Origin: Streptomyces violaceoruber
GTDB taxonomy: Bacteria; Actinomycetota; Actinomycetes; Streptomycetales; Streptomycetaceae
Assembly (NCBI RefSeq): GCF_033406955.1
Contig: NZ_CP137734.1
Coordinates: forward strand, 1,054,001 to 1,118,000
Length of the DNA stretch: 64,000 nt
Reading direction: 5' to 3'
The position numbers and the translations under genes are program-made. Position 1 is the stretch's first letter. Every line of letters begins with the position of its first letter. Positions 29,782 to 37,538 of this stretch are shown here, in pieces. The notes below the pieces were generated by a model. The model did not search any database. It was not told the origin of the DNA and saw only the letters and a list, made by a program, of their open reading frames with translations.

Positions 29782-30719
29782 CCCGCTACGAAGCCGAACT
29801 CGTCGTCGGCCGCCGGGAGACCGCGGCCGACGGCGTGCTGGTGCTCACCCTGCGCCATCCGTGGGACGAACCGCTCCCGGTCTGGGAGCCCGGCGCCCAC
29901 GTCGACGTCGTCCTCGGCCCCGGTCTGGAGCGTCAGTACTCGCTGTGCGGCGACCCGGGCGACCGGGCGGTGTGGCGGGTCGCGGTACTGCGCGAGAAGG
30001 CCGGGCGGGGCGGCTCGGCCTACGTCCACGAAGAGTTGCGGGCCGGGGACAAGGTCCGGGTGCGCGGCCCGCGCAACAACTTCCGGCTGGAGCGGGCACC
30101 CCGCTACCGCTTCGTCGCCGGCGGTATCGGCATCACCCCGGTCCTGCCGATGCTGGCCGCCGCCGAGGAGGCGGGCGCCGAGTGGAGCCTGCTGTACGGC
30201 GGGCGGACCCGGGCCGGGATGGCGTTCACGAAGGAGCTGGAGCGGTACGGCGACCGGGTGAGGATCGTCCCGGAGGACGAGTCGGGGCTGCTCGACCTCG
30301 CGTCCGTGCTGGACGACGTGGCCCCGGGCACCCTTGTCTACTGCTGCGGGCCCGGCGGGCTGCTGGACGCGGTCGAGGCGCGCTGCCCGGCCGGGAGCCT
30401 GCGTGTGGAGCGGTTCCGCCCGAAGGAGGCTGCCGTGCAGGCCCCGGCGGGGCCGGAGTTCGAGGTCGTCCTCGCGCGCAGTGGCCGTACGGTCGCCGTC
30501 CCGCCCGGCACATCGGTCCTGGACGCGGTCCGCGAGACGGGCGTCGAGGTGCTCTACTCCTGCACGGAGGGGACCTGCGGGACCTGTGAGACGGAGGTCG
30601 TCGAGGGCGAGCCGGACCACCGGGACTCGGTGCTCACCGAGGAGGAGCGGGCCGCCGGGGAGACCATGCTCATCTGCGTGTCACGGTGCCGGGGCCGACG
30701 GCTCGTGCTGGACCTGTGA
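29778..30719 (+). CDS. VanB/PDR-type oxygenase reductase
   Basis: A 313-residue phthalate-dioxygenase-reductase-like protein. The N-terminal flavin-binding domain has RQYSLCGDP, a middle NAD-binding domain has AGGIGITPVLPML and YCCGPGGLL, and the C-terminal plant-type ferredoxin domain has CTEGTCGTCE plus a distal Cys (LICVSRC) for a [2Fe-2S] cluster. This domain order is that of class IA reductases such as VanB. It starts at the ATG at 29778 overlapping the small CHC gene. It passes electrons from NAD(P)H to the Rieske oxygenase encoded upstream. Confidence 0.92.
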   Translation: MTRYEAELVVGRRETAADGVLVLTLRHPWDEPLPVWEPGAHVDVVLGPGLERQYSLCGDPGDRAVWRVAVLREKAGRGGSAYVHEELRAGDKVRVRGPRNNFRLERAPRYRFVAGGIGITPVLPMLAAAEEAGAEWSLLYGGRTRAGMAFTKELERYGDRVRIVPEDESGLLDLASVLDDVAPGTLVYCCGPGGLLDAVEARCPAGSLRVERFRPKEAAVQAPAGPEFEVVLARSGRTVAVPPGTSVLDAVRETGVEVLYSCTEGTCGTCETEVVEGEPDHRDSVLTEEERAAGETMLICVSRCRGRRLVLDL

Positions 30720-30801
30720 CTCGACGGCGGCACCTGCTCGGTTGAAACCTCAACGGCCCATCTCGGCACGGGCGTGGACCAGGGCCGCGCCCCGGACCTG
30801 C

Positions 30802-31164
30802 CGGCACGTCGAACTTCTGCTGAAGCACGCGGCGTTGAGCAGGGAGCGGTGCGGGGAGCTGGTCGCGGAGGCGCTCGCGCCGGTCGGGCTCGCGGACGCC
30901 GCCGGGGCCCACCCGTGGCAGTTGTCCGGGGGCATGCAGCAGCGGGTGGCCATCGCGCGGGCGCGGGCGTACGAACCCGAGGTGCTGCTGATGGCCGAAC
31001 CCTTCACGGCGGTCGACGCGCAGACCCGCGCCGGCCTCGGGGACCTGGTCCGGGTGCTGTGGCGGGAGCGGGGCATCACGGTCCTGTTCGTCACCCATGA
31101 CATCGACGAGGCCGTCCACCTGGGCGAACGGGTGATCGTACTGTCCGCCGCCCCACCCCCCGCA
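30802..31164 (+). pseudogene. ABC transporter ATPase remnant (SsuB/TauB type)
   Basis: About 120 codons align with the C-terminal half of nitrate/sulfonate-type ATPase subunits: the signature LSGGMQQRVAIARARA, the Walker B region VLLMAEPFTAVD, and FVTHDIDEAVHLGERVIVLS. There is no upstream region with a Walker A motif, no plausible start with a ribosome site, and the normally invariant Asp before Glu in Walker B is Ala (MAEPF). The frame runs on into the antisense of the next gene. It is therefore a degraded fragment with no permease or binding-protein genes beside it. Confidence 0.8.
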
Positions 31165-31175
31165 CTGACCACCCG

Positions 31176-31835
31176 TCACTCGGCGGCGGGGACGACTCTC
31201 AGGTGGGCGGGTGTGTGGCGGGCACGTGGCGCCCGGTGGGCGGCGCGGCGCGGCTCCCTGAGGACCAGCGTCAACCGCGTGTAGCCCAGCTCCTGGAGCG
31301 ACGCGGGCGTTTCGACCACGACCCGGCACTCGGTGGTGCCGCGGCGCGGGTCCGGGTGGTGCAGCGGCCGCACGGCACCGTCGTGTTCGACGGCCCGCGC
31401 TCCGACGGCGCGGATCCAGTGCGGCAGGCCCTGGCGGTAGGCAGCCTCCATGATCGGGTCCTGGGCGATGTCCCGGCGGACGGCCTGGAGTCCGGGGTCG
31501 TGGCCGTACCGCTCCAGGGTGGCGGCGAAGTGCGCCAGCATGGGCAGGCACCAGCTCGACTCGTGCTCGCCGAGGACCGTGGCGGCGTCCGGGTGGAAGA
31601 GGACGAACCGGAGGAAGTTGTCGTCCGGCATGGCCGTCGGGTGCGGTCCGGCGCCCTGGAAGAGTGTCCGGAAGGCGCCGTTGGCCAGCACCACGTCCCA
31701 GCGGTGGTCGACGACGAGAGAGGGGAAGGGGACGGCCTCCAGGAGGGCGGTGTAGTCCTGGAGATAGGCCTGGGCCTCGGGGGTCGCGGGGGCGGGCCGC
31801 GGCGCCGGCCGCTGCCCACCTGCCTGAAATGCCAT
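31176..31835 (-). CDS. MmyB-type ligand-binding domain protein without HTH
   Basis: A 219-residue protein matching the sensor half (MmyB-like ligand-binding domain) of Streptomyces XRE regulators: PFPSLVVDHRWDVVLANGAFRTLF, the FVLFHPDA block and LRRDIAQDP-like helix VRRDIAQDP. The usual N-terminal XRE HTH is absent; instead there is a short Pro/Ala-rich start. MmyB domains are thought to bind fatty acids. The ATG at 31835 is used because the longer frame runs into the promoter. Divergent from an XRE regulator gene, which might supply the DNA-binding half. It may be a stand-alone sensor or a co-factor. Confidence 0.75.
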   Translation of the reverse strand: MAFQAGGQRPAPRPAPATPEAQAYLQDYTALLEAVPFPSLVVDHRWDVVLANGAFRTLFQGAGPHPTAMPDDNFLRFVLFHPDAATVLGEHESSWCLPMLAHFAATLERYGHDPGLQAVRRDIAQDPIMEAAYRQGLPHWIRAVGARAVEHDGAVRPLHHPDPRRGTTECRVVVETPASLQELGYTRLTLVLREPRRAAHRAPRARHTPAHLRVVPAAE

Positions 31836-31881
31836 CGGGAGGTCACCCCTCTTGCCTATGCGGCCTTCTCGCGGCGTCCGC

Positions 31882-31911
31882 ATCCTGTCGCCCCGACGCG
31901 AGGCGTGTCAA
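31882..31911 (-). promoter_or_regulatory. sigma-70-like promoter for the MmyB-domain gene
   Basis: On the minus strand TTGACA (plus 31906-31911) is followed after 18 bases by CAGGAT (plus 31882-31887), 47 bases upstream of the ATG. A second TTGACG faces the other way at 31934-31939 on the plus strand, in front of the XRE gene, forming a GTCAAC/GTTGAC inverted repeat. Confidence 0.5.
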
Positions 31912-32067
31912 CTATCGTGGCATTTCGTGCCTGTTGACGGCTGAAATAGGCCACAGTTGTGGCGATGCCTGGATGTGAGTTCGAGCGGCAGGCTACTCTC
32001 CGGGAAGTTCACGGCAACCGCTTGTGAGAAGCCTGTGAGGCCTGTGAGAGACGTAGGAGAGCTGTCG

Positions 32068-32724
32068 GTGACGGGTGGCTTCGAAGGTCCGGGCGCCAAG
32101 CCGACCACCACGCTGGCCGCCGTCGTCGCCCGGGTCGGCGCCCTCGCGGACCGGCTCGACGTACCGCACGCCGAGGTCTTCGACGTGGGCCGGCTGTCCG
32201 CCGCCTCCGGCGTCCCCGAGTCCGTCGTCGGGGCCCTGCTCGGGGGCCGGCCGACGGGCGGGGCCGACGTGCAGACCAGGTTCGTGCAGCGCCTGGACCT
32301 GCTGCGCCGCACCCGGCTGAAGCCGAACGGCCGCAAGTACACCCAGCAGGAGATAGCCGACGGCGCCGGGATGTCGCGGCAGCAGGCCGGTGCGCTCATC
32401 AACGGCGACCGGCGCCCCACCATGGAGCACTGCGACGCCATCCAGCGCTTCTTCCGGGTGCACGCCGGCTTCCTCACCGCCGAGGACCCCGAGGCGCTCG
32501 CGGGCGCCCTCCAGCGCACCGAGCAGGAGCTGCTCCAGCAGCTCGCCGACCGGGAGCGGCAGGCGGCGGCCCCCGCCGACGACCCGTTGGAGCGGCTGCT
32601 CCAGGACCACGGCGTGCGCGGCATCGCCTGGCGGGCCGCGCAACTGCCCACCGACCAGCACCGCGACAAGGTCGCCGAGTGGCTGGACATGCTCCTGGAA
32701 AGCGTCAAGCGGCCCGAGTCGTGA
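32068..32724 (+). CDS. XRE-type helix-turn-helix regulator
   Basis: A 218-residue cytoplasmic protein. A central HTH of XRE type spans the part beginning KYTQQEIADGAGMSRQQAGALI, after an N-terminal helical region that itself looks like a degenerate HTH (FDVGRLSAASGVPESVVGALL). The C-terminal 80 residues are charged and helical, probably for dimerisation. I chose the GTG at 32068 because GGAGAG lies seven bases before it. Followed after about 95 bases by a 78-residue gene on the same strand. Targets are unknown; paired XRE regulator plus small protein loci are common in Streptomyces and often tied to development. Confidence 0.8.
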   Translation: MTGGFEGPGAKPTTTLAAVVARVGALADRLDVPHAEVFDVGRLSAASGVPESVVGALLGGRPTGGADVQTRFVQRLDLLRRTRLKPNGRKYTQQEIADGAGMSRQQAGALINGDRRPTMEHCDAIQRFFRVHAGFLTAEDPEALAGALQRTEQELLQQLADRERQAAAPADDPLERLLQDHGVRGIAWRAAQLPTDQHRDKVAEWLDMLLESVKRPES

Positions 32725-32819
32725 GGCCGGGATTGTCAGTGGTGGACGGCAAGCTGGGAGGGTGCCGCCGCCGTGCGGGGGCGCGTGACCGCTGACGTCG
32801 TTGTGGGGAGAGCCGACCG

Positions 32820-33056
32820 ATGACCACCGCCGTACTGACCGACCGCGAACGCACCGCCGTCCAGGCCTATCTGCGGCTCCTGCACACCGTGCGGGCGGGT
32901 TTCGACACCGGGACGGGCCCGGGCGACTCTCCCCGCCCGCCCGTCGTCCCGCCCTCCGTGCTGGCCGAGGCGGAGCAGGCGCTGCGGGCCGCGGGACTGA
33001 CGGGGAACGAGGAGGCGTTCTTCCGGCTGCTGCGGGACTGGTGCCCGCCCACCTGA
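32820..33056 (+). CDS. small hypothetical protein (78 aa)
   Basis: A 78-codon gene with a GGGGAG ribosome site and normal Streptomyces codon bias. The protein is Leu/Ala-rich and probably helical in both halves, separated by a Pro-rich middle (SPRPPVVPPS). No cysteine motif or membrane segment apart from one C-terminal Cys. It lies downstream of the XRE gene and may be its partner, but I do not recognise the family. Confidence 0.7.
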   Translation: MTTAVLTDRERTAVQAYLRLLHTVRAGFDTGTGPGDSPRPPVVPPSVLAEAEQALRAAGLTGNEEAFFRLLRDWCPPT

Positions 33057-33074
33057 CCGGCGGACGGGCGCAGT

Positions 33075-33755
33075 TCAGGTGCGCGGGACCGTGACCGCCG
33101 TGGTGACCAGGCCGTCCCGGGCGCTCCAGCGGCCGTCGAAGCGGCTCAGGCGCCTGCCGTCCACGGTCGGTCCCGGCACCAGGAGGGCGGCATGCAGGGT
33201 GCCGCGGCGCGGGTCGGCCGGGTCCACGCGGATCTCGATGTCCGCCTCGGCGAAGTCCAGCCACTGCCCGGTGAGGGGGTACCACGCCTTGTAGACCGAC
33301 TCCTTGGCGCTGAACAGCAACCGGTCCCAGTGGACGCCGGGCCGCGCGCCGCCCAGCCGCCGCAGCAGGGCCACCTCGGCGGGCAGGGCGATGCTCTCCA
33401 GGACGCCGTCCGGGAGCGGCCCGTCGGGTTCGGCGTCGATGCCCAGCGAGGCCAGGTCGGTCAGGCGGACCAGGGCGGCGGCGCCGTAGCCGTCGCAGTG
33501 GGTCATGCTGCCGGCGATCCCCTCGGGCCAGCGCGGAGCCCCGCGCTCGCCGGTCAGCACGGGCTGCGCCGGCACGCCGAGCTTCTCCATGGCCCGGCGG
33601 GCGCAGGACCGCACCACGGTGAACTCACGGCGCCGCTTGGCGACCGCACGCGCGACGAGTTCCTCCTCCTCCGGATACAGGGGCAGGTGACCGGCGTCGT
33701 CCTGGCCGAAGGCCTCCACGGCGACGACCGTGCCGGGCAGCAGTTCCTCGATCAA
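33075..33755 (-). CDS. Sfp-type 4'-phosphopantetheinyl transferase
   Basis: A 226-residue enzyme that moves phosphopantetheine from CoA to carrier proteins of polyketide, peptide and fatty acid synthases. Motifs: MTHCDGY (His86), the metal-binding GIDAEP (Asp107, Glu109) and FSAKESVYKAWYP (Lys151, Glu152, Lys156). It is of the EntD-like subtype. The start is a TTG at 33755: a full AGGAGGTGA ribosome site is five bases upstream, no ATG or GTG fits, and the TTG overlaps the stop of the metallophosphoesterase (TTGA). The S. coelicolor PPTase SCO6673, needed for prodigiosin and CDA, is to my knowledge the equivalent gene. Confidence 0.92.
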   Translation of the reverse strand: MIEELLPGTVVAVEAFGQDDAGHLPLYPEEEELVARAVAKRRREFTVVRSCARRAMEKLGVPAQPVLTGERGAPRWPEGIAGSMTHCDGYGAAALVRLTDLASLGIDAEPDGPLPDGVLESIALPAEVALLRRLGGARPGVHWDRLLFSAKESVYKAWYPLTGQWLDFAEADIEIRVDPADPRRGTLHAALLVPGPTVDGRRLSRFDGRWSARDGLVTTAVTVPRT

Positions 33756-34639
33756 CGGGTCACCTCCTGGTGCGACGGTGCCGCGGACGCCCGCGTCGAC
33801 GGCAGGATGCGGCGCAGTTGCCCCGGCGGCCCGGGCCGCTTGCGCCACTCGCGGGGATAGCCCACCGAGACCTCCTCGAAGCGGACCCCCTCGTGCCAGG
33901 TGGTGCGCGGGATGTGCAGATGCCCGTAGACCATGGTCTCCACCCGGAACCTGCGGTGCCAGTCGGCGGTCAGCGAGGTGCCGCACCACATGGCGAACTC
34001 CGGGTACCACAGGACGTCGGTGGGGTGCCGGTGCAGCGGGTAGTGGTTGACCGGGATCATGGGCAGGTCCGCGGGGATCGCGGCGAGCCGGCGCTCGGTC
34101 TCGGCGACCCGCGCCCGGCACCAGTCCTCGCGGCTGGGATAGGGGTCGGGGTGCAGCAGGTACTCGTCACTGCACACGACGCCGGTGCCCTGGGCGTACT
34201 CCAGTCCCTCGGCCTTGGTCGCACACCCCGCGGGCAGGAACGAGTAGTCGTAGAGCAGGAAGAGCGGCGCGACGACCGCGGGGCCGCCCGCGCCCTCCCA
34301 CACCGGGTACGGGTCCTCGGGGGTGGTCACGCCCAGTTCCCGGCACATCTCGACGAGGTGCTCGTAGCGGGCGACGCCGCGCAGGTCGACCGCGTCCTTG
34401 GGATGTGTCCACAGTTCGTGGTTGCCGGGGGCCCAGACGACCCGGCGGAAGCGGTCCGCGAGGATGCCGAGGGCCCAGCGGATGTCGGCGACGGTCTCCG
34501 CCACGTCGCCGGCCACCAGCAGCCAGTCGTCGTCGGACTCGGGGCGCGTCCGCTCGACCAGGGCCCGGTTCTCCTCGTATCCGACGTGCAGATCGCTGAT
34601 GGCCCACAGCTTCCCCGGAGCCCCGGCCCTCGTCGTCAT
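33752..34639 (-). CDS. calcineurin-like metallophosphoesterase
   Basis: A 295-residue cytoplasmic phosphoesterase. The dimetal motifs are all present: SDLHVGY, VAGDVAET, APGNHELW, VNHYPL and VYGHLH. The C terminus is basic. It starts at the ATG at 34639 after AAGGGG, and its stop overlaps the TTG of the PPTase gene, so the two are co-translated. Co-expression raises the idea that it acts on a phosphopantetheine-related or 3',5'-ADP-type by-product of PPTase action (inference). The family otherwise covers nucleotide, protein and cyclic-nucleotide substrates. Confidence 0.9.
   Translation of the reverse strand: MTTRAGAPGKLWAISDLHVGYEENRALVERTRPESDDDWLLVAGDVAETVADIRWALGILADRFRRVVWAPGNHELWTHPKDAVDLRGVARYEHLVEMCRELGVTTPEDPYPVWEGAGGPAVVAPLFLLYDYSFLPAGCATKAEGLEYAQGTGVVCSDEYLLHPDPYPSREDWCRARVAETERRLAAIPADLPMIPVNHYPLHRHPTDVLWYPEFAMWCGTSLTADWHRRFRVETMVYGHLHIPRTTWHEGVRFEEVSVGYPREWRKRPGPPGQLRRILPSTRASAAPSHQEVTR
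33760..33768 (-). promoter_or_regulatory. perfect ribosome binding site deciding the TTG start
   Basis: AGGAGGTGA on the minus strand, fully complementary to the 16S rRNA end, lies four to five bases before the TTG at 33755 and inside the end of the upstream gene. Confidence 0.85.
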
Positions 34640-34774
34640 CCCCCACCCCTTCCAGACACACGTTCGACGCCACGAGATCACATCCCCGGGCGGGTCACAA
34701 GGCGACCCGGCCCGACCGTGCGACTGTCCCGGGGGCCGCCGCACGGCCGGGCCGGGGCATCCGTGTGACGCTCG

Positions 34775-34805
34775 TTGCGCTGGGGGCCGCGCGTACCCCT
34801 ATGAT
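34775..34805 (+). promoter_or_regulatory. candidate promoter for the ATP-grasp gene
   Basis: TTGCGC at 34775-34780 and TATGAT at 34800-34805 with a 19-base gap, about 117 bases before the ATG. The -10 box is close to consensus and rare in this GC-rich DNA; the spacing is long. Confidence 0.4.
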
Positions 34806-34921
34806 CGCCCCAACACCCCGCCACGACTCTCCTTTCGCGCAGAGCGGCTCGGTGTCCCTCCAAACCCCTGGCCGGGCACGGCCCGCTTCGCCCTGCCCGC
34901 GAACCCTGGAAGGCGGCTTGC

Positions 34922-36082
34922 ATGGCTTCTCCCGTACGCGTCTGGCTCAACCGCACGTACGCGGAGAACGTCTTCTTCATGGATCAGCTGCGGAGAAATC
35001 CCGCCGACCGGGCCGTCGAGATCCATGCCACGCACGGTGACCCGGACTCCCCCGTGCTGGCCGCCGCGGACACCGCGGAACCGGAGCCCGAGGGGCTCTC
35101 CCCGGCCGGTTACGTCGAGTACGCCCTGGCCCAGTGCGCGCGGCGCGGCATCGACGTGTTCGTGCCCCGGCTGCACCAGTCCGCGATCGTGGCCCACCGC
35201 GCCGAGTTCGAGGCGCTGGGTACGGCGCTGCTCGCGCCGCCGCCCGAGGCGGTGGCCGTCTTCCGGGACAAGGTGATCGCCTACGAGGCGGTCCGCGCGA
35301 TCGGCGTGCCGGTGCCGCCGTGGTGGCGGGTGCGCACGGCCGACGAACTGGTCCTCGCGGTGGAGGAACTGGAGGCGGGCGGCCACCGGGCGTGCTTCAA
35401 GCCGGCCTCCGGCGCGGGCGGCGTGGGCTTCCGGATGGTCACCCGGGACCCCTTCTCCCTGACCCACCTCAACGGCTTCCCGAGCCCGTCAGTGCCGCTG
35501 CCCCTGGTCGTCGAGGCGCTGCGGGCGGCCGAGGAGCCCGTGGACTGGCTGGTGATGCCGCGCCTGGAGCAGCCGGAGGTCTCGGTGGACTGCCTCACCG
35601 GGCCGGACAACCGGGTCCGCCTCGCCGTGGGCCGCACCAAGAACGGCCGCCGCCGCGGGTTCACCCTGCACGAGCAGTGGCTGACACCGGCACGGCGGAT
35701 CGCCGAGACGTTCGGGCTGCACCACCTGTCCAACGTGCAGTTCAGGATGTACGGCGACCGGCCCGTCCTGATGGACGTCAACACCCGCCCGGCGGGCGGA
35801 CTGCACCAGTTGGCGCTGTGCGGGGTCAACGTGCCGTGGGCGGCGGTCCGGCTGGCCCTCGGCGACGACCCGGGCGAGCTGGAGCCGCCGTTCCTGGGTC
35901 AGGACTACGCGGTGGTGTCGGGACCGCGTCCGCTGCGCCCGGTGACCTTGCCGCACCAGCGCGCGGACCTCCCGGCCGCGACGACACCGGCACCGGCCCC
36001 CGCACCGGCAGCGGCAGCGGCACCGGCACCGGCAGAGAGGGCGGCGGCACCGGCGTCGTCCGCCCCCGTGGGGCTCACCTGA
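34922..36082 (+). CDS. ATP-grasp family ligase-like protein
   Basis: A 386-residue protein with an ATP-grasp fold: a preATP-grasp N terminus (VRVWLNRTYAENVFFMDQLRR), the ATP-binding region with FKPASGAGGVGFRMV and VMPRLEQPEVSVDCL, and a metal-binding end, NVQFRMYGDRPVLMDVNTRPAGG. The Asp and Asn of DVNTRPAGG fit the Mg site. The last 50 residues are a Pro/Ala repeat tail of low complexity. ATP-grasp enzymes join a carboxylate to an amine or thiol through an acyl phosphate; the substrates here cannot be told. The gene stands alone and ends with an 8-base overlap with the converging GH4 gene. Confidence 0.85.
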   Translation: MASPVRVWLNRTYAENVFFMDQLRRNPADRAVEIHATHGDPDSPVLAAADTAEPEPEGLSPAGYVEYALAQCARRGIDVFVPRLHQSAIVAHRAEFEALGTALLAPPPEAVAVFRDKVIAYEAVRAIGVPVPPWWRVRTADELVLAVEELEAGGHRACFKPASGAGGVGFRMVTRDPFSLTHLNGFPSPSVPLPLVVEALRAAEEPVDWLVMPRLEQPEVSVDCLTGPDNRVRLAVGRTKNGRRRGFTLHEQWLTPARRIAETFGLHHLSNVQFRMYGDRPVLMDVNTRPAGGLHQLALCGVNVPWAAVRLALGDDPGELEPPFLGQDYAVVSGPRPLRPVTLPHQRADLPAATTPAPAPAPAAAAAPAPAERAAAPASSAPVGLT

Positions 36083-37412
36083 GGTAGGCCAGTCCCGGGT
36101 GCACCGCCCGGTAGCCGTCGACGAGGCGGCGGGCGACGTCGACCGAGTCGACGAGGGGGTGCAGGGCGAAGGCACGGACCGCGGCCGCGCGGGAGCCGGA
36201 CCCGGCCGCGGCCAGGACGTCGCGCTCGACGCCCTTGACCGCGCGGACCAGGCCGGTGGCGTGGTCCGGCAGCGGATCGACCGCCATCGGGTGGGCGCCG
36301 TTCGCGTCGACCAGGCAGGGGACCTCGATCACCGCGTCGGCGTCGAGGACGGAGAGCGTGCCGCGGTTGCGGACGTTGAGGATCAGGGTGGCGCGTTCGT
36401 CACGGGCGACGGCGCGCATCAGCGCCAGCGCCACCTTCTCGTAGCCGCCGGACAGGTCCTCGGCCTCGCGTTCGCCCGCGCCCGCCGTCTCGCGGTTCTC
36501 GGCCATGTACGTGGCCTCGCGTTCGGCGCGGGTGCGGTCCCAGGTGGCGAGGGCCGGGGCGTCGGGGCGGCGCATCTCGTCGTAGAAGCGGGCCTGCTGG
36601 TCGCGCAGGAACGCGCCCCGGGTGAGGCCGGCCTCCTGGTAGGCGCGGACGGTCTCCCGGTTGAAGTAGTAGTAGTGCAGGTACTCGTTGGGGACGGCGC
36701 CGAGGGAGCGCAGCCACTCGGCGCCGAAGAGCCGGCCCTCCTCGAAGGAACCGAGCAGCGCCGGGTCGGCCAGCAGCCGCGGCAGCTCGTCGCGTCCACC
36801 GACGCGCAGGCCGCGCAGCCAGCCGAGGTGGTTGAGGCCGACGTAGTCGACGAAGGCGCGGTCCGGGTCGGCGCCCAGCACGCGGGCGACGCGGCGGCCG
36901 AGGCCGACCGGCGAGTCGCAGATGCCGATGACCCGGTCGCCGAGGTGCCGGGACATGGCCTCGGTGACCAGGCCCGCCGGGTTGGTGAAGTTGATGACCC
37001 AGGCGTCCGGTGCCAGCCGGGCCACCCGGCGGGCGATGTCGACGGCGACCGGGACGGTCCGCAGCCCGTAGGCGATGCCGCCCGCGCCGACCGTCTCCTG
37101 GCCGAGGACGCCCTCGGCGAGCGCCACCCGTTCGTCGTCGGCGCGTCCCTGGAGGCCGCCGACGCGGATCGCGGAGAACACGAAGTCGGCGCCGCGCAGC
37201 GCCTCGTCGAGGTCGGTCGTCGCGGTCACCGTCGGCGCGTCGGGCACCCCGGCCGCCTGTTCGGCCAGTACCCGGGTCACCGCCGTCAGCCGGGCCGGGT
37301 CCAGGTCGTGCAGGACGACGTCGCTCACGCGTCCCTCGCCGCGGTCCCCGAGGAGCGCCCCGTACACGAGCGGTACGCGGAACCCGCCGCCGCCCAGCAT
37401 CGTCAGCCTCAC
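36075..37412 (-). CDS. GH4 glycosidase, 6-phospho-beta-glucosidase-like
   Basis: A 445-residue NAD- and Mn-dependent family 4 glycoside hydrolase. The nucleotide-binding start is LGGGGFRVPLVYGALL. The active-site blocks are VINFTNPAGLVTEAM, IGICDSPVGL with the metal-binding Cys, and YVGLNHLGW with the metal-binding His. GH4 enzymes hydrolyse phosphorylated or free glycosides by a redox mechanism. The start is the GTG at 37412 with GGAAGGG upstream. Divergent from an IclR regulator gene 126 bases away, which is its likely controller. No PTS gene is adjacent, so whether the substrate is phosphorylated is open. Confidence 0.9.
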   Translation of the reverse strand: MRLTMLGGGGFRVPLVYGALLGDRGEGRVSDVVLHDLDPARLTAVTRVLAEQAAGVPDAPTVTATTDLDEALRGADFVFSAIRVGGLQGRADDERVALAEGVLGQETVGAGGIAYGLRTVPVAVDIARRVARLAPDAWVINFTNPAGLVTEAMSRHLGDRVIGICDSPVGLGRRVARVLGADPDRAFVDYVGLNHLGWLRGLRVGGRDELPRLLADPALLGSFEEGRLFGAEWLRSLGAVPNEYLHYYYFNRETVRAYQEAGLTRGAFLRDQQARFYDEMRRPDAPALATWDRTRAEREATYMAENRETAGAGEREAEDLSGGYEKVALALMRAVARDERATLILNVRNRGTLSVLDADAVIEVPCLVDANGAHPMAVDPLPDHATGLVRAVKGVERDVLAAAGSGSRAAAVRAFALHPLVDSVDVARRLVDGYRAVHPGLAYLR

Positions 37413-37538
37413 GTTGGCACCCTTCCGTCGCCCGGCCGCACTTCCGTCCGGCGCCGATCATGGCACGGCCGGTGCCTCCGCGCGTGCACCTCCCCTTTCC
37501 TCTGTCCAGGGGGCGGGCGGGCCCCTACCCTCGGCCCG

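Noticed and set aside
36099..37538. N-terminal 480 codons of the long frame leading into the IclR gene
   Set aside because: This part is antisense to the GH4 gene; the regulator begins at the GTG at 37539.
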